Assembly: GCF_014651675.1 (NCBI RefSeq)
Contig: NZ_BMXI01000016.1
Span: forward strand, 62,001-126,000
DNA: 64,000 nt
Direction of reading: 5' to 3'
Source of the DNA: Roseibacillus persicicus
GTDB lineage: Bacteria; Verrucomicrobiota; Verrucomicrobiia; Verrucomicrobiales; Akkermansiaceae
The position numbers and the translations under genes were made by a program. The notes below the pieces were generated by a model that was given only the letters and a program-made list of their open reading frames with translations, ran no database searches and had not been told where the DNA came from. How positions within the stretch are numbered: the stretch's first letter is position 1; each line of letters begins with the position of its first letter. Positions 7,234-17,529 of this stretch are shown here, piece after piece.

Positions 7234-9954
7234 CTAGCTCTGCCAAACGAGGCGAACGCAGTCCAAACGGAGTCGCGAGTGCTGCAAGGCTTGCAGCACT
7301 TCGGACTTCACCTCCTGAAGCGCGGCAATCTCCTCGGGGGTAACCTGCGAATTCCGGGTTGCAAGGTCTTCGAGACGGGCCAGAGCATCATCAAATGACT
7401 GGTTCGCCCTTTCCAAGGCCTCCTCCTGTGGCTTCTTGCTTTTCGCTTCGGCGAGTTGATTCGCCTTCTTTAACAAGGCAGGAAAAATGTTTTTCCGAAA
7501 GCTCTCCTGACTAACAATGCGGTGCGGATCAGCCGGACGAAGAGGAATCTCTCGAAAGAGGTCTTCGCCACTTCGGTCCGCTTCCCGATGGTCAACGGTG
7601 ATGGGGATGACGGTGGGCGCGAGGAATCGGTCGATGTGCAAGCGCTCCGGTGCCAGGCTTTCCAGGATGTATCCACATTGCAGGTAGATACCTTTTCCCT
7701 TTCCTGTCTTCCAATGCGCGAAGCTGGAGTTGCCGGTATCGTCAGCCAGAAACTGATCCAATGCGGTCCGGAAGGTCGGATGATCGGCCGTGAGGAAGGT
7801 CAGGTCTTCACGAAAGAGAGCTTCCGAACGCTCAAAAGTTACGGCCAAACCGTCTTCAGGCAAATCGGCAAAGGTTTCACTGAGGCGCTGACCGCGCTTG
7901 AGGTGATAGTTGCGCTCGGCGAGATCGTCGACATCGAGGCCCAATTGGTCAAAGAGTCTGAGCGAGAAACTCTCGAACTGCCGGTCCCCGTCGGCATCAT
8001 CCACCGCCTCGAGCAAAGCTTCGGCCCTCTCGGTCGGAGGCGCGCCCAGAGCGAGCAAACGGTCGTGACCACTTGCGAGTTCGTCCGCGACCTCATCGCG
8101 ACGGGCTTGGGTCTTTTTGAGAAATGCCTCGAACTCTTTCGGCCGGGGATCCTGCACGAATTCCATCAACTCGGGCAGAAGCTCGGCAGTCAACGTGGCC
8201 GAGCCTTTCAAAGGTTTTTCAAATGCAGCCAAACCCTCCGCCAACCAACGGGTCAACAGCTCATAGCTGGTGTCCTGGACATACGGCACATGAATCAAAA
8301 TATCCTCGGTCTGGCCAATGCGGTCGAGTCGTCCAATCCGCTGCTCCAGCACTTCGGGATTCTGCGGGAGGTCAAAGAGAACCAGATGGTGCGCAAATTG
8401 GAAGTTGCGTCCCTCGCTCCCGATCTCGGAACAAATCAAAATGCGGGCCCCATCCGGATCGGCGAACCAAGCCGCGTTGCGATCGCGCTCCATGATGCTG
8501 AGCTCCTCGTGAAAGAGAGCGGTCTCGACATTGACGAGCTCCAACAGGTTTTCCTGAATCCGAATCGCGGCATCGGTGGTATGGGTGATGAGAAGAACCT
8601 TATCTTCCCCCAATTCCTTCAAAAGATTGGCCAGCCAGGCCGAAGCCTTCTCCCCTTCCCCCAAGGGATAGAGCTGCAACCGGCGGACCGGAAAACCAGT
8701 GAGGCGGTCCCTCGTGTTGCGGAACAGCACGCGGCCGGTGCCAAAGGAATCAACGAGCTCCGAGATCAGCGCCGCACGCGCATCTTCATCCCCTGCGGAA
8801 AGAGCGGCCAAGTGCTCGCTTGCGCGGGGCGAATCCTTCACGAAGGGAGCGAGCGCCTTCTTCGTCGGCATCTCTCCTTCATTCAAGGTCTCGACCACTT
8901 CGGCCAAGGGCTCATAGGACTTCGCCTCTTCGGCAAAGTCTTTCAGATTGGTATAGCGATCGGGATCGAGGAGACGAAGGCGAGCGAAGTGACCTTCCGG
9001 CCCCAACTGCTGGGGAGTCGCAGTGAGCAGGAGCAGGCTGGGCACCACCCCGGCAAGGGCTTCCACCATTTCGTAGGATGGGCTCGAGACCTCGGGACTC
9101 CATTCCAAGTGGTGGGCCTCGTCCACAATCAAGAGGTCGAAGCCGGCCTGACGCGCCTGCTCGGAACGCTTGTTAGATTCTGCTAGAAAATCCGTGGAGG
9201 CGAGAATGAGCTGACTATCAAGAAAAGGATTGGCCTCCGGATCACTGGCCTCGATGGACGCTGCCCGCCCTTCGTCGAAGAGAGCAAAGAGCAAATTGAA
9301 GCGCTTATACAACTCCACAAACCACTGGTGAACGAGCGCCTCGGGCACGAGAATCAGAATGCGATTGGCGCGACCTGTTAGATGCAGATGATGAAGAATC
9401 AAACAGGCTTCAATTGTCTTTCCCAAACCAACTTCATCAGCAAGCAGAAGGCGCGGATAGAGGCGCGAGGCCGCCTCCGCGACGATGGCGAACTGATGAG
9501 GAATGAGATCAATGCGAGCACCAGAAAATCCACGCGCAGGCGATTGACGCACCTTCGTGTTCCAGCGCAGAGCTCTTTGCCTGAAGTCAAAGATGCGGAA
9601 GTCGTCACAAATTCCCGCCAGAAGTCTGTCGTCGGGAGAAGAAAAGCTGAGGGTATCAAGGAGGTCCACTTCCTCGAGAATGGTCTCGTCAGTGCAGTGA
9701 TACTTCACGATACCCGACTCCCCATGTTCGACTTTTGCCACGGTGAACTCACCCGCGAATTGGTCCTCCACGATATCTCCCTCCTTGAACAACACCCGCA
9801 CCAAGGGAGCGGTCTGCAGCGCGTAGCGGCGGGTTTCTTCAGCAGCAGGAAAAAGGACGACCACTTGGGCCCCCTCTACTTCCACAATCACGCCCAGACC
9901 CAACTTGGGTTCCGAGCGACTCATCCAACGTTGTCCAGGTGCGGGGCGGGTCAT
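7234..9954 (-). CDS. rapA: RapA/HepA-like SNF2 family ATPase
   Basis: 906 residues, slightly shorter than E. coli RapA (968). The N-terminus (APGQRW, EPKLGLG, VLFPAAEETRRYA) matches the RapA Tudor-like region closely. ATPase motifs follow: DEVGLGKT at 173-180, DEAHH at 278-282, LLLTATPQQL, then in the second lobe EIGSEGRNFQ and EQRIGRLDRIGQ. RapA binds core RNA polymerase and recycles stalled or post-termination complexes; that function is inferred by family. Residues about 540-906 are the less conserved spacer and C-terminal domains. It converges on the SF1 helicase, 86 bases away, and is alone on its strand. Confidence 0.93.
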   Translation of the reverse strand: MTRPAPGQRWMSRSEPKLGLGVIVEVEGAQVVVLFPAAEETRRYALQTAPLVRVLFKEGDIVEDQFAGEFTVAKVEHGESGIVKYHCTDETILEEVDLLDTLSFSSPDDRLLAGICDDFRIFDFRQRALRWNTKVRQSPARGFSGARIDLIPHQFAIVAEAASRLYPRLLLADEVGLGKTIEACLILHHLHLTGRANRILILVPEALVHQWFVELYKRFNLLFALFDEGRAASIEASDPEANPFLDSQLILASTDFLAESNKRSEQARQAGFDLLIVDEAHHLEWSPEVSSPSYEMVEALAGVVPSLLLLTATPQQLGPEGHFARLRLLDPDRYTNLKDFAEEAKSYEPLAEVVETLNEGEMPTKKALAPFVKDSPRASEHLAALSAGDEDARAALISELVDSFGTGRVLFRNTRDRLTGFPVRRLQLYPLGEGEKASAWLANLLKELGEDKVLLITHTTDAAIRIQENLLELVNVETALFHEELSIMERDRNAAWFADPDGARILICSEIGSEGRNFQFAHHLVLFDLPQNPEVLEQRIGRLDRIGQTEDILIHVPYVQDTSYELLTRWLAEGLAAFEKPLKGSATLTAELLPELMEFVQDPRPKEFEAFLKKTQARRDEVADELASGHDRLLALGAPPTERAEALLEAVDDADGDRQFESFSLRLFDQLGLDVDDLAERNYHLKRGQRLSETFADLPEDGLAVTFERSEALFREDLTFLTADHPTFRTALDQFLADDTGNSSFAHWKTGKGKGIYLQCGYILESLAPERLHIDRFLAPTVIPITVDHREADRSGEDLFREIPLRPADPHRIVSQESFRKNIFPALLKKANQLAEAKSKKPQEEALERANQSFDDALARLEDLATRNSQVTPEEIAALQEVKSEVLQALQHSRLRLDCVRLVWQS

Positions 9955-10092
9955 CAGGCTTTCGGCTGAAGGGCATGAACCACTTGTGAAGAGATTGCAA
10001 CCCTCGGACTGGAAACTTTGTGAATGGAGTTATCTCTGGCTGCTAGCAAGGTATCTCCCGATCCCGAAAGGCGCTCTTCCCCACGACTCAAA

Positions 10093-10113
10093 CCAAGGGC
10101 CGAAGTCCCTTGG
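10093..10113. repeat. perfect 7-bp inverted repeat in the rapA / aminotransferase intergenic region
   Basis: CCAAGGG and CCCTTGG are separated by a 7-base loop, in the 279-base divergent gap between rapA and the class V aminotransferase. No T-run follows on either strand, so a terminator is unlikely. It could be a regulator site or chance. No small gene was seen in this gap. Confidence 0.35.
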
Positions 10114-10233
10114 TAACGGAATGCGCGCGCAAGATAAACCACTAGAAAGAGAAGAACTCTCCAGCTCATTGCCTACAAAACTCTCCCCAAAAAACGCTCG
10201 ACAGAAACCATTGATGTTTCACATTTCCCGCGC

Positions 10234-11316
10234 ATGGCCAAACCTAAGCTCTTTTCACCCGGACCGATTGACGTTGCCCCTGAAACCTATGCTGCCATGT
10301 GCGGACCTACCATTGGTCATCGTGGCGCGGACTTTGAGGAGCTCTATGCCTCGGTCCAACCCGGTTTACAGGAAATCGCAGGAACTTCCCGCGGCGTCTT
10401 TCTCAACACTTCCTCAGCCTGGGGAATCATGGAAGGCTCCCTCCGCAACCTCACCCAGAAGAAGGTGCTGAACCTCTGTGGCGGAGCCTTCTCCGACAAG
10501 TGGTATGGAGTGGCCAAAAGCTGCGGCAAAGAGGCTGAAAAAATTCAGGTCGAGTGGGGTCAGCCCATCGACCCCGCGGACGTCCGCGCCAAGCTTTCCG
10601 AAGGAGGATTCGACACCGTGACCCTGGTGCACAACGAGACCTCCACCGGCTGCATGAACAATCTGGCGGAGATCGCCGCCGTGGTGCGCGAGTTCGATGA
10701 CGTCTTGCTCATCACCGACACGGTCTCGTCCTTTTCGGCCGTGCCGACCCCGTTTGATGAATTGGGAATCGATGTCCTTCTCTGCGGAGTTCAAAAGGCA
10801 CTCGCCCTCCCTCCCGGCCTCTCTCTTTTCGTAGCCAGCGAGCGCGCGCAAGCCCGGGCAGCCACCACTCCTGATCGCGGTTATTATTTCGACTTCGTGG
10901 AGTTCCAAACCAATCACGAAAAGAACAACACCCCATCGACCCCGGCCATTCCACACATCTATGGCTTGAAAGAGCGAGTCGATGTGATGCTGGCGGAAGG
11001 ATTGGAAAACCGTTACGCGCGCCACGCCGCAACCAACCAGGCGCTTCTGGATTGGGCCGCTGGACATGGTTTCGAGAGTCTGGCGCCCGAGGGCTTCCGC
11101 TCGAAGAGTCTAGGCTGCTTCGTCACGCCAGACGACCTCGACCTCTCCGGTTGGATCAAGGCCGTGCGCAATAACCACGGATTCCTGATCAACGGAGGAT
11201 ACGGCAAGATCAAAGGCAAGACCTTCCGAATCTCCAACATGGGCAACGAGACCCTCGAGACCATGCAGGAACTCTTTGTCGCCCTGGATGAAGAGCTTCC
11301 GAAGTTCCGCAAATAA
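10234..11316 (+). CDS. class V pyridoxal-phosphate aminotransferase (serine-pyruvate / alanine-glyoxylate type)
   Basis: 360 residues. The start FSPGPIDVAPE and GHRGADFEELY are typical of the alanine-glyoxylate / serine-pyruvate / phosphoserine-like class V group. D162 in ITDTVSS should contact the PLP ring nitrogen and K188 in GVQKALALPPG is the Schiff-base lysine. Related enzymes move an amino group from alanine or serine to glyoxylate or pyruvate, or act on 2-aminoethylphosphonate; sequence alone does not settle the substrate. It is cytoplasmic. The next gene, a methyltransferase, begins 3 bases after the stop, so the two form an operon. Confidence 0.88.
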   Translation: MAKPKLFSPGPIDVAPETYAAMCGPTIGHRGADFEELYASVQPGLQEIAGTSRGVFLNTSSAWGIMEGSLRNLTQKKVLNLCGGAFSDKWYGVAKSCGKEAEKIQVEWGQPIDPADVRAKLSEGGFDTVTLVHNETSTGCMNNLAEIAAVVREFDDVLLITDTVSSFSAVPTPFDELGIDVLLCGVQKALALPPGLSLFVASERAQARAATTPDRGYYFDFVEFQTNHEKNNTPSTPAIPHIYGLKERVDVMLAEGLENRYARHAATNQALLDWAAGHGFESLAPEGFRSKSLGCFVTPDDLDLSGWIKAVRNNHGFLINGGYGKIKGKTFRISNMGNETLETMQELFVALDEELPKFRK

Positions 11317-11318
11317 GG

Positions 11319-12020
11319 ATGCGTCGAGAGGAGATCACCGCCCTGTTTGACCAACAAGCGCAGTCCTACGACCAACAGTGGGACCGCTTGTCGGCGCTCA
11401 ACGGAGCCCTGCACCTCCTCACCAGCACCCTGCTCGCCCATCTTCCCGTGCAAGCCCGTATCCTCTGTGTGGGCGCGGGAACTGGCGCGGAGATTCTCCA
11501 TCTGGCGAACACTTTTCCGGAGTGGGAATTCTGTGCGGTAGAGCCCTCGGGCGCCATGCTGAAGTCGTTCCGCGAGAAAGCCGCCGAGCATAATATCCTT
11601 TCACGCTGCCACCTCCACGAAGGCTACCTCGACACCCTCCCGCCCCGGGAAAAATTCGACGCCGCCACTTCCTTCCTCGTTTCCCAATTCATTCCGAATC
11701 GAGAGGAGCGAATTGCATTCTTCCACGCGATTGCAGAACACCTTCTCCCCGATGGGATTCTGGTCACTTCCGACTTGGCCGGGGATTTAGCCAGCCCCGA
11801 AGGGCAGAATCTAACAGAGCTTTGGTTCAAACTGATGAGCCAAGCCGAATTCTCCCAAGAAGGTCTCGATAGAATGCGTCAGACCTATCAGCGCGATGTC
11901 GCGGTTCTCCCGTCGGGCGAAGTTGAGCTCCTTTTAACCGAAGCAGGATTCCCGAAACCTGTGCGTTTTTTCCAGACCGGACTGATTCATGCCTGGTATT
12001 CCAGACGGCTTCTTCCTTGA
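11319..12020 (+). CDS. class I SAM-dependent methyltransferase
   Basis: 233 residues. The SAM-binding motif I is ILCVGAGTGAEI at about residues 48-59, followed by the acidic end of strand 2 (CAVEPSG). The rest has the layout of the Methyltransf_12/25 group. The substrate is unknown. The gene follows the aminotransferase by 2 bases and is probably translated from the same transcript, but no pathway link is obvious. A gap of 91 bases without a terminator separates it from the next gene. Confidence 0.82.
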   Translation: MRREEITALFDQQAQSYDQQWDRLSALNGALHLLTSTLLAHLPVQARILCVGAGTGAEILHLANTFPEWEFCAVEPSGAMLKSFREKAAEHNILSRCHLHEGYLDTLPPREKFDAATSFLVSQFIPNREERIAFFHAIAEHLLPDGILVTSDLAGDLASPEGQNLTELWFKLMSQAEFSQEGLDRMRQTYQRDVAVLPSGEVELLLTEAGFPKPVRFFQTGLIHAWYSRRLLP

Positions 12021-12111
12021 CGGACTAGCCTTCCTTCGGCGCGAAAGGGATGCTTGGTCTTTCGCAAGATTTGCGGAAGATCCGGCGTAATTTCCAACGT
12101 AATCTTTCAAG

Positions 12112-13398
12112 ATGACTTCACGACTCGCCATCCTCTTCCTCACTCTCGCCATGCCCTTGCACGGGCAGGACTTCTACGAGGAATCGCCGGTGAAGTATTC
12201 CAAGACCGAGGCGGATACCGCCCTAACCCGAATCCAGAAGCGAATCGAATCCGGCGAGTCCCTTCTGAGGGGGGAAAGCGACCGCGAAATCCTGCAAGAA
12301 GTCCTCGATATTCTGGAGGTTCCCGTCGAGTCCCAGGTTCTCGTCTACTCCAAGACAAGCGCGCAGAACTCGCACATCTCCCCCTGGACCCCCCGAGCCA
12401 TTTACTTCTCCGACAACGCTTATATTGGTTGGGTTCAGAATGGAAATATCGAGACGATCACCTTTGATAAAAAGCTGGGAGCCGTCTTCCACCTCATCGA
12501 TCTCAATCGGCGCGAAAAAGGGAAGGCCCCCGAGTTCCGCCGCGAACGCGGTTGCCTGAGCTGCCACGCCAGCTCTGCCACCGACGGCGCGCCCGGCATC
12601 CTGGTGCGCTCGGTTTACCCTGATTCCGGCGGCCGGCCCTTATTCGACTGGGGGTCTTTCGACACCTCCCACCACAGCCCCGTCACCGAGCGGTGGGGCG
12701 GTTGGTATGTGACGGGTAAGGCTGGTCCTGCGGGGCATCTGGGCAACCAGACCTACACCCACGATGATGGGCGAAAGTCTCTTACTGGGGACGGACCGGT
12801 AGTCGACCTGTCGGAACACCTTAATACCAAACCCTATCTCGGGGGCGGCAGCAGCGATGTGGTGGCGCTCATGATTTTGGAACATCAGGTCACAGTCCAC
12901 AACGCCATCCTGAGTGGCCATCTCGCGACCCAGCGATTCCTTTTCCAAAACGAAGCGATCCGCAAGGCCACCGGCGAACCGGCCGACACCCCCCTGAGCG
13001 AAACCTACCGCCACGCCTTGGAACATTATGGGGACAAGATTGTGCGCGCCCTGCTCTTCGAAGGAGAATTCGAATTCGTTGATGACGGAGCCGAGGGCTC
13101 GGAGGCTTTTCAGAAGGCCTTCGCTGCCGGTGCGACGACCAGCAAGGACGGGCGCTCCCTCCGGGACCTGCGACTCTACGAACGACTCTTCAAATATCGC
13201 TGCAGCTACATGATCTACAGTGACTCTTTCCGGGACTTGCAACCTTTGCTCAAAGAAGAGGTTCTGCGGAAGCTGCGCCAGATTTTAACCGAGCCGGAGG
13301 AACACCCTGATTTCGGATATCTCTCGAAATCAGAGAGAAAGCGGATTCTCAAGATTCTGGAGGAGACCTTGCCCGTTTGGAAAAAATTGCAGGAGTAG
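12112..13398 (+). CDS. secreted protein with a single c-type haem motif, function unknown
   Basis: 428 residues with a signal peptide (about 1-19, ending PLHGQ). One CxxCH motif, CLSCH, lies at residues 148-152 in [11 protein letters not shown], which suggests covalent haem attachment after export. The middle section is rich in aromatic and glycine residues ([18 protein letters not shown] at 90-107). The C-terminal 100 residues are helical and charged, and a mid-protein CSYMIYSD is present. The protein is much longer than a simple cytochrome c, so most of it must be another domain. I do not recognise a named family. Periplasmic location and an electron-transfer or haem-dependent role are inferences. 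Not clearly in an operon with its neighbours. Confidence 0.8.
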   Translation: MTSRLAILFLTLAMPLHGQDFYEESPVKYSKTEADTALTRIQKRIESGESLLRGESDREILQEVLDILEVPVESQVLVYSKTSAQNSHISPWTPRAIYFSDNAYIGWVQNGNIETITFDKKLGAVFHLIDLNRREKGKAPEFRRERGCLSCHASSATDGAPGILVRSVYPDSGGRPLFDWGSFDTSHHSPVTERWGGWYVTGKAGPAGHLGNQTYTHDDGRKSLTGDGPVVDLSEHLNTKPYLGGGSSDVVALMILEHQVTVHNAILSGHLATQRFLFQNEAIRKATGEPADTPLSETYRHALEHYGDKIVRALLFEGEFEFVDDGAEGSEAFQKAFAAGATTSKDGRSLRDLRLYERLFKYRCSYMIYSDSFRDLQPLLKEEVLRKLRQILTEPEEHPDFGYLSKSERKRILKILEETLPVWKKLQE

Positions 13399-13570
13399 CT
13401 GCAGACCGAAGCGCAAAGCCACCTCGCAGGCGGGCTCATCAATTCAGGGCTCTTTTGCCAGAGTTTGCATCTCTGCGGTTTATCCCCGCCAAGATTTCCC
13501 CAAAACGCTGGCAATTTTCTGGAATTCCGCTGTTTTCAAAAATCGCCCGCCATGGCATCTCCTCCTTCAC

Positions 13571-14668
13571 ATGGCTCACACAATTGCAGTTCTACCCGGC
13601 GACGGCATCGGTCCCGAAGTGATGGATCAGGCTCTTCGCGTTCTGGATTCGGTTAAAGAAAAATTCTCACTCGAAGTCTCGGCTACGACTCATCTAGTAG
13701 GTGGCGCGGCCATTGATGATAGCGGCACTCCCCTCCCCGCCGACACCTTGGCGGCCTGCGAAGCCTCTGACGCAATTTTGTTCGGCTCGGTCGGTGGACC
13801 AAAATGGGAAAACCTTCCCCCTGACATCCAGCCCGAGCGCGGAGCTCTTCTGCCTTTGCGCAAGCATTTCGGTCTCTTCGCCAACCTCCGCCCCGGCGTT
13901 TGCCTGCCCCAGCTGATCGATGCTTCTCCGGTGAAAAACGAACTGATCAGCGAAGGCTTCAACGTCCTTTGTGTGCGTGAGCTGACCGGTGGAATCTACT
14001 TTGGAACTCCCAAAGGACGCGAAGAGCGCGAAGGCGAGGAAGCCGCCATCGACACCATGGTCTATCGCCGTTCCGAGATTGAGCGCATTGCGCACGTCGC
14101 CTTCAAGGCCGCGCAAGGTCGCGACAAACGCCTGACCTCCGTGGACAAGGCCAACGTGCTCGCGGTCTCCGTTCTTTGGCGCGAAGTCATCGAAGAAGTA
14201 GCGAAGCAGTACCCGGACGTCACCCTCGATCATCTCTATGTCGACAACGCCGCGATGCAGCTCATTCGCCGCGCCCCGGACTTCGACGTGATTGTGACCG
14301 GCAACTTGTTCGGTGATATTTTGTCCGACGAAATGGCAATGATTTCCGGCTCCCTCGGGATGCTCCCTTCCGCCTCTCTCGCCGAGATTGACGAGAAAGG
14401 ACTCAGCTTCGGCATGTATGAGCCCTCCGGAGGTTCCGCCCCCGACATCGCTGGCCAAGGTATTGCCAACCCGGTTGCCCAGATTCTCTCTCTTTCCATG
14501 CTCCTTCGCTATTCCCTCGGCGCAGTGGAAGCAGCCGATGCCATCGACGCGGCTGTAGCCAAGACCATCGAAGACGGCTTCCGAACCGGCGACATCTACA
14601 GCAAGTCGGAAGGGGAAACTTTGGCAAACACCAAGGAGATCACCGACGCCATTCTGGAGCGCCTGTAA
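13571..14668 (+). CDS. leuB: 3-isopropylmalate dehydrogenase
   Basis: 365 residues, normal for LeuB. It oxidises and decarboxylates 3-isopropylmalate with NAD in leucine biosynthesis. GDGIGPEV at residues 10-17 and the active-site segment [13 protein letters not shown] are family signatures, as is the C-terminal [18 protein letters not shown]. The catalytic Tyr region is [11 protein letters not shown]. No leuA, leuC or leuD is nearby, so the pathway is dispersed. A 172-base gap precedes it. The following small gene starts 63 bases downstream. Confidence 0.95.
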   Translation: MAHTIAVLPGDGIGPEVMDQALRVLDSVKEKFSLEVSATTHLVGGAAIDDSGTPLPADTLAACEASDAILFGSVGGPKWENLPPDIQPERGALLPLRKHFGLFANLRPGVCLPQLIDASPVKNELISEGFNVLCVRELTGGIYFGTPKGREEREGEEAAIDTMVYRRSEIERIAHVAFKAAQGRDKRLTSVDKANVLAVSVLWREVIEEVAKQYPDVTLDHLYVDNAAMQLIRRAPDFDVIVTGNLFGDILSDEMAMISGSLGMLPSASLAEIDEKGLSFGMYEPSGGSAPDIAGQGIANPVAQILSLSMLLRYSLGAVEAADAIDAAVAKTIEDGFRTGDIYSKSEGETLANTKEITDAILERL

Positions 14669-14731
14669 ACACGGACTCTCCTTGAGAAACACGCCCCAGC
14701 CGTCTTCACTTTCTACGAAAATCGAAACGGT

Positions 14732-15103
14732 ATGGACGTTTATCAAGCCCCAGCGCAAAGGAATGAGCCCGACCCCAACTCTCTGCGAGAGCTGGTCCAT
14801 GGGTGGGAGCGCATGCGACTGCGCTTCAACCTCATTCTCTTGCCGCTAGGCCTGATTGACCTCCTGCTCTGGAGCTATCAGGATTGGACCCAACTCGTCT
14901 TTCTGCTCCCGGGAGCCTTGCTTTTCGGAATCGGGGCCAATTGCTGTTACTTCCTCGGACCTTTGGCAGAGCTGTACACTCGGGCCCTACTTCCCGAAGT
15001 CACTCCCCGCCAACTCTTCTACTGGGCGGGAGTGGTTTTCTCGCTCCTCATCATCCTCCTCTCGGGAGCCTTCGGCTTCGTATTCAACGAACTTGTTTTA
15101 TAA
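14732..15103 (+). CDS. small integral membrane protein, unknown
   Basis: 123 residues with three predicted hydrophobic segments: about 31-47 (FNLILLPLGLIDLLLW), 53-78 and 95-121. The first 28 residues are polar and probably cytoplasmic. There is no recognisable motif. It ends 6 bases before miaA and may be co-transcribed with miaA and the LptF/G permease. It is not a known MiaA partner. Confidence 0.68.
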   Translation: MDVYQAPAQRNEPDPNSLRELVHGWERMRLRFNLILLPLGLIDLLLWSYQDWTQLVFLLPGALLFGIGANCCYFLGPLAELYTRALLPEVTPRQLFYWAGVVFSLLIILLSGAFGFVFNELVL

Positions 15104-15109
15104 AAGCCC

Positions 15110-16003
15110 ATGGCGGCCTCTCCTCTCTACATCTGCGGACCCACCGCTTCGGGAAAAAGCAGTCTCGCCCTCAACTTGGCCGAGGCTCTCGATGGCGAGA
15201 TCATCAATGCCGACGCCTACCAGCTCTATCAGGGGCTCGAAACCCTCGCCGCTTCGCCCACCCTGGAAGAGCAGGAAGCTGTCCCCCATCATCTCTACTC
15301 CGTCCTCGACTTGGCCGAGACTCTCGACGCCAATCGCTACCGGAAGATGGCGCTGCCGATCATCGAGGAGATTCAATCGCGGGGGAAAACGCCCATCATC
15401 GTAGGCGGCTCGGGCCTCTATCTCAAATTCCTGACCCATGGCCCCTCCCCGGTCCCCCCGGGCGACCCCACAATCCGGGCCGAACTAGACCTGCTTTCTC
15501 TCGAAGAATTACTCGCCCGTCTGGAAACCCTCGACCCTGCCGAAGCCGCGACCATCAACCGCCAGAACCGCCGCTACGTCACCCGCTCACTCGAGCTCTG
15601 CCTGCTGACGGGTCAGCCCGTCTCGGAGCTTCGCAAAGATTGGCAACAGCCCGACCCGCCCGACCTGCGGGGAGTCTACCTCGATTGGCCACGCGACGAG
15701 CTCGCCGACCGCATCGCCCAACGGACAGCAATTATGCTCGCGGGGGACGCCTTGGACGAGGTTGCCGCCCTTCCCCCCGACGCCACTACTGCGGCCAAAG
15801 CGATTGGGGTAGCGGAGATTCAGGCTCACTTGGCGGGAAAGAAAACCCTGGAAGAAACCAGCGAACGGATCACCATCGCCACCCGCCAATACGCCAAGCG
15901 ACAGCGGACCTGGTTCCGCAAAGAAGCCTGGCTGACCCCCATCGAACGCAATGAGCTGCCAGAAGAGCTGCTTTTGGAGTTTGAAATTGGCGAAACAAAG
16001 TAG
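15110..16003 (+). CDS. miaA: tRNA dimethylallyltransferase MiaA
   Basis: 297 residues. The P-loop GPTASGKS at residues 10-17, the DAYQLY substrate segment at about 35-40 (corresponding to DSxxxY in E. coli), and the C-terminal ATRQYAKRQRTWFR motif identify MiaA. The enzyme transfers dimethylallyl from DMAPP to N6 of A37 in tRNAs reading UNN codons. The internal insertion domain (about 115-200) is present. DMAPP would come from the non-mevalonate pathway that dxs in this window begins. The gene begins 6 bases after the small membrane gene. Confidence 0.94.
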   Translation: MAASPLYICGPTASGKSSLALNLAEALDGEIINADAYQLYQGLETLAASPTLEEQEAVPHHLYSVLDLAETLDANRYRKMALPIIEEIQSRGKTPIIVGGSGLYLKFLTHGPSPVPPGDPTIRAELDLLSLEELLARLETLDPAEAATINRQNRRYVTRSLELCLLTGQPVSELRKDWQQPDPPDLRGVYLDWPRDELADRIAQRTAIMLAGDALDEVAALPPDATTAAKAIGVAEIQAHLAGKKTLEETSERITIATRQYAKRQRTWFRKEAWLTPIERNELPEELLLEFEIGETK

Positions 16004-16017
16004 GAACGTCTTTCCCA

Positions 16018-17127
16018 GTGCGCATCTCCGACCGCTATCTCGGCCGCCAGGTCTTCAACGGAACCATCATGGCGGTGGTGCTGCTCTGTATCATCTTGAT
16101 CATGGGGATTCTCTTCCAAGAGATTCGCGAACTGTTGGTCAAATATCAGGCTCCCCCGCTGTTGCTGCTCAAGTTTCTCCTCTACAGCTTGCCTTACCCC
16201 CTGATGTTTGCCCTTCCTCTGGGCTTTCTTGCCACCGTATTGCTGGTCATCGGGAGACTTTCCACCCAGAACGAACTGGTCGGCTTTCGCACCTCGGGGG
16301 CGAGCTTGATTCGACTCAGCGCTCCGATCTTTGCGCTGGGCCTCTTCTTCAGCATCGTCTGTTGGTTTCTCGCAGGTGTCTTTTCCCCCATGGCCAAGCT
16401 CAACTCGCGAAAGCTGATCGACGAAAGCCTGAAAAACGACCCGCTTTCTCTCTTGGCTACCCGATCGGAGACCAAGTTGCCGGGCTTCCAGGCCTTTGTG
16501 ACCCAAAAGGACGGGAAGACCCTGCAAGGCTTTCACCTCTATCAACTTTCGGACGACAAACGGAACCCCAAGCCAGAAACCTACGTCTACGCCACCTCGG
16601 TTGACCTAGAACTCGACGATACCGACGGAGACGAGATCGACGACAATTTCATTCTCTCTTTCAAAGACGCCTTCATCGAGGAGATCAACCCGAAGGCCTC
16701 CAAGTCCGGGAGCAACTTCATCACCGCCTCAACAGCAAAGCCCTGGCCACTGGCCTTTCCCTCTCTCCGCATCCCTGACAAGCCGAGTTACCGGACAAAT
16801 TTCAAGCTCTTCAGCCAGCTCAGGCAACCCCAGACCAAAGAGGAATTCAATAGCCTCTTTACCGAACTGCAAAAACGCCACGCACTCGCTTTGGCCTGCT
16901 TGTCCTTTGCCTTCATTGGAATTCCCCTCGGTATTTCGAGCCAACGGAGAGAAACGGTTTCCGGTCTGGTCACCGCGCTCATCGTGGCGCTGGTCTACTT
17001 TGTCCTTCTTTTGACCGCAGAGAACTTCGAGAACCAGCCCGCGATTTGCTCGCTAATGATGTGGCTGCCCAATCTGCTCTGTATCATCCTCGGCGTCTTT
17101 CTGCTTCGTCGCGCGAGCCGCCAGTAA
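16018..17127 (+). CDS. LptF/LptG family permease
   Basis: 369 residues from GTG 16018, 14 bases after miaA. It has six expected membrane segments: two near the N-terminus, one at about 95-120 and three after residue 280. A periplasmic domain of about 150 residues lies between (the charged stretch around 150-270). N-terminal RISDRYLGRQVFNG and PYPLMFALPLGFLATVL are typical of LptF/LptG. With LptB and LptC these proteins extract LPS from the inner membrane, which fits a Gram-negative envelope. Only one copy is present here; whether it is F or G cannot be told with confidence. Confidence 0.88.
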   Translation: MRISDRYLGRQVFNGTIMAVVLLCIILIMGILFQEIRELLVKYQAPPLLLLKFLLYSLPYPLMFALPLGFLATVLLVIGRLSTQNELVGFRTSGASLIRLSAPIFALGLFFSIVCWFLAGVFSPMAKLNSRKLIDESLKNDPLSLLATRSETKLPGFQAFVTQKDGKTLQGFHLYQLSDDKRNPKPETYVYATSVDLELDDTDGDEIDDNFILSFKDAFIEEINPKASKSGSNFITASTAKPWPLAFPSLRIPDKPSYRTNFKLFSQLRQPQTKEEFNSLFTELQKRHALALACLSFAFIGIPLGISSQRRETVSGLVTALIVALVYFVLLLTAENFENQPAICSLMMWLPNLLCIILGVFLLRRASRQ

Positions 17128-17154
17128 TCGGGAGGCCGTCCCGGGCACGAGATT

Positions 17155-17529
17155 TTAGTCCCGACGAATCCGGATGATCGTTTCTCCCGGCCGATACAGG
17201 TCGAGAAGATCGCGCCCGCGCAGCTCCTGAAACTCCAAGTCCTGCCGGAGAGCGCTCAGCTCGCGATTCTTTTGATCTTCCAGGGCCAGGGTATCTTGCT
17301 CCGCTGCCCGGGTCGCCTCCAGGTCAGCTTCCAAACGCTTCAATTCTTTCCACTGCGGAAAAACAGTCACCCCCACCGCGACACAAATGAGAATCATGAG
17401 GAGGGCAAAGGCTCCCCGATTGAGAATCGCAATGCTCTTGGTGCGAGCCTCCATCACCTGCCGGGTCGGCTTGCGACGACCGGACTTGTTTGCGGGCTTC
17501 CGCCGGGGAGTTGTTTTTCGCGCTGCCAT
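17155..17529 (-). CDS. FtsB/DivIC-like septum formation initiator
   Basis: 124 residues. The layout is a basic Lys/Arg-rich cytoplasmic tail (1-30), one membrane helix (about 38-58), then a coiled coil (62-100) that ends in a short GETIIRIR tail. This is the bitopic plan of FtsB/DivIC, part of the FtsQLB complex. The length and position fit, but sequence identity in this family is low. It lies outside the dcw cluster, with another unknown membrane gene upstream on the same strand. Confidence 0.72.
   Translation of the reverse strand: MAARKTTPRRKPANKSGRRKPTRQVMEARTKSIAILNRGAFALLMILICVAVGVTVFPQWKELKRLEADLEATRAAEQDTLALEDQKNRELSALRQDLEFQELRGRDLLDLYRPGETIIRIRRD

Noticed and set aside
7522-9186. 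554-codon open frame on the plus strand
   Set aside because: It is the antisense of the RapA gene, which has full SNF2 motifs. The plus-strand translation shows no domain.
10093-10113. Terminator at the 7-bp inverted repeat
   Set aside because: No T-run follows on either strand and it lies between divergent genes.
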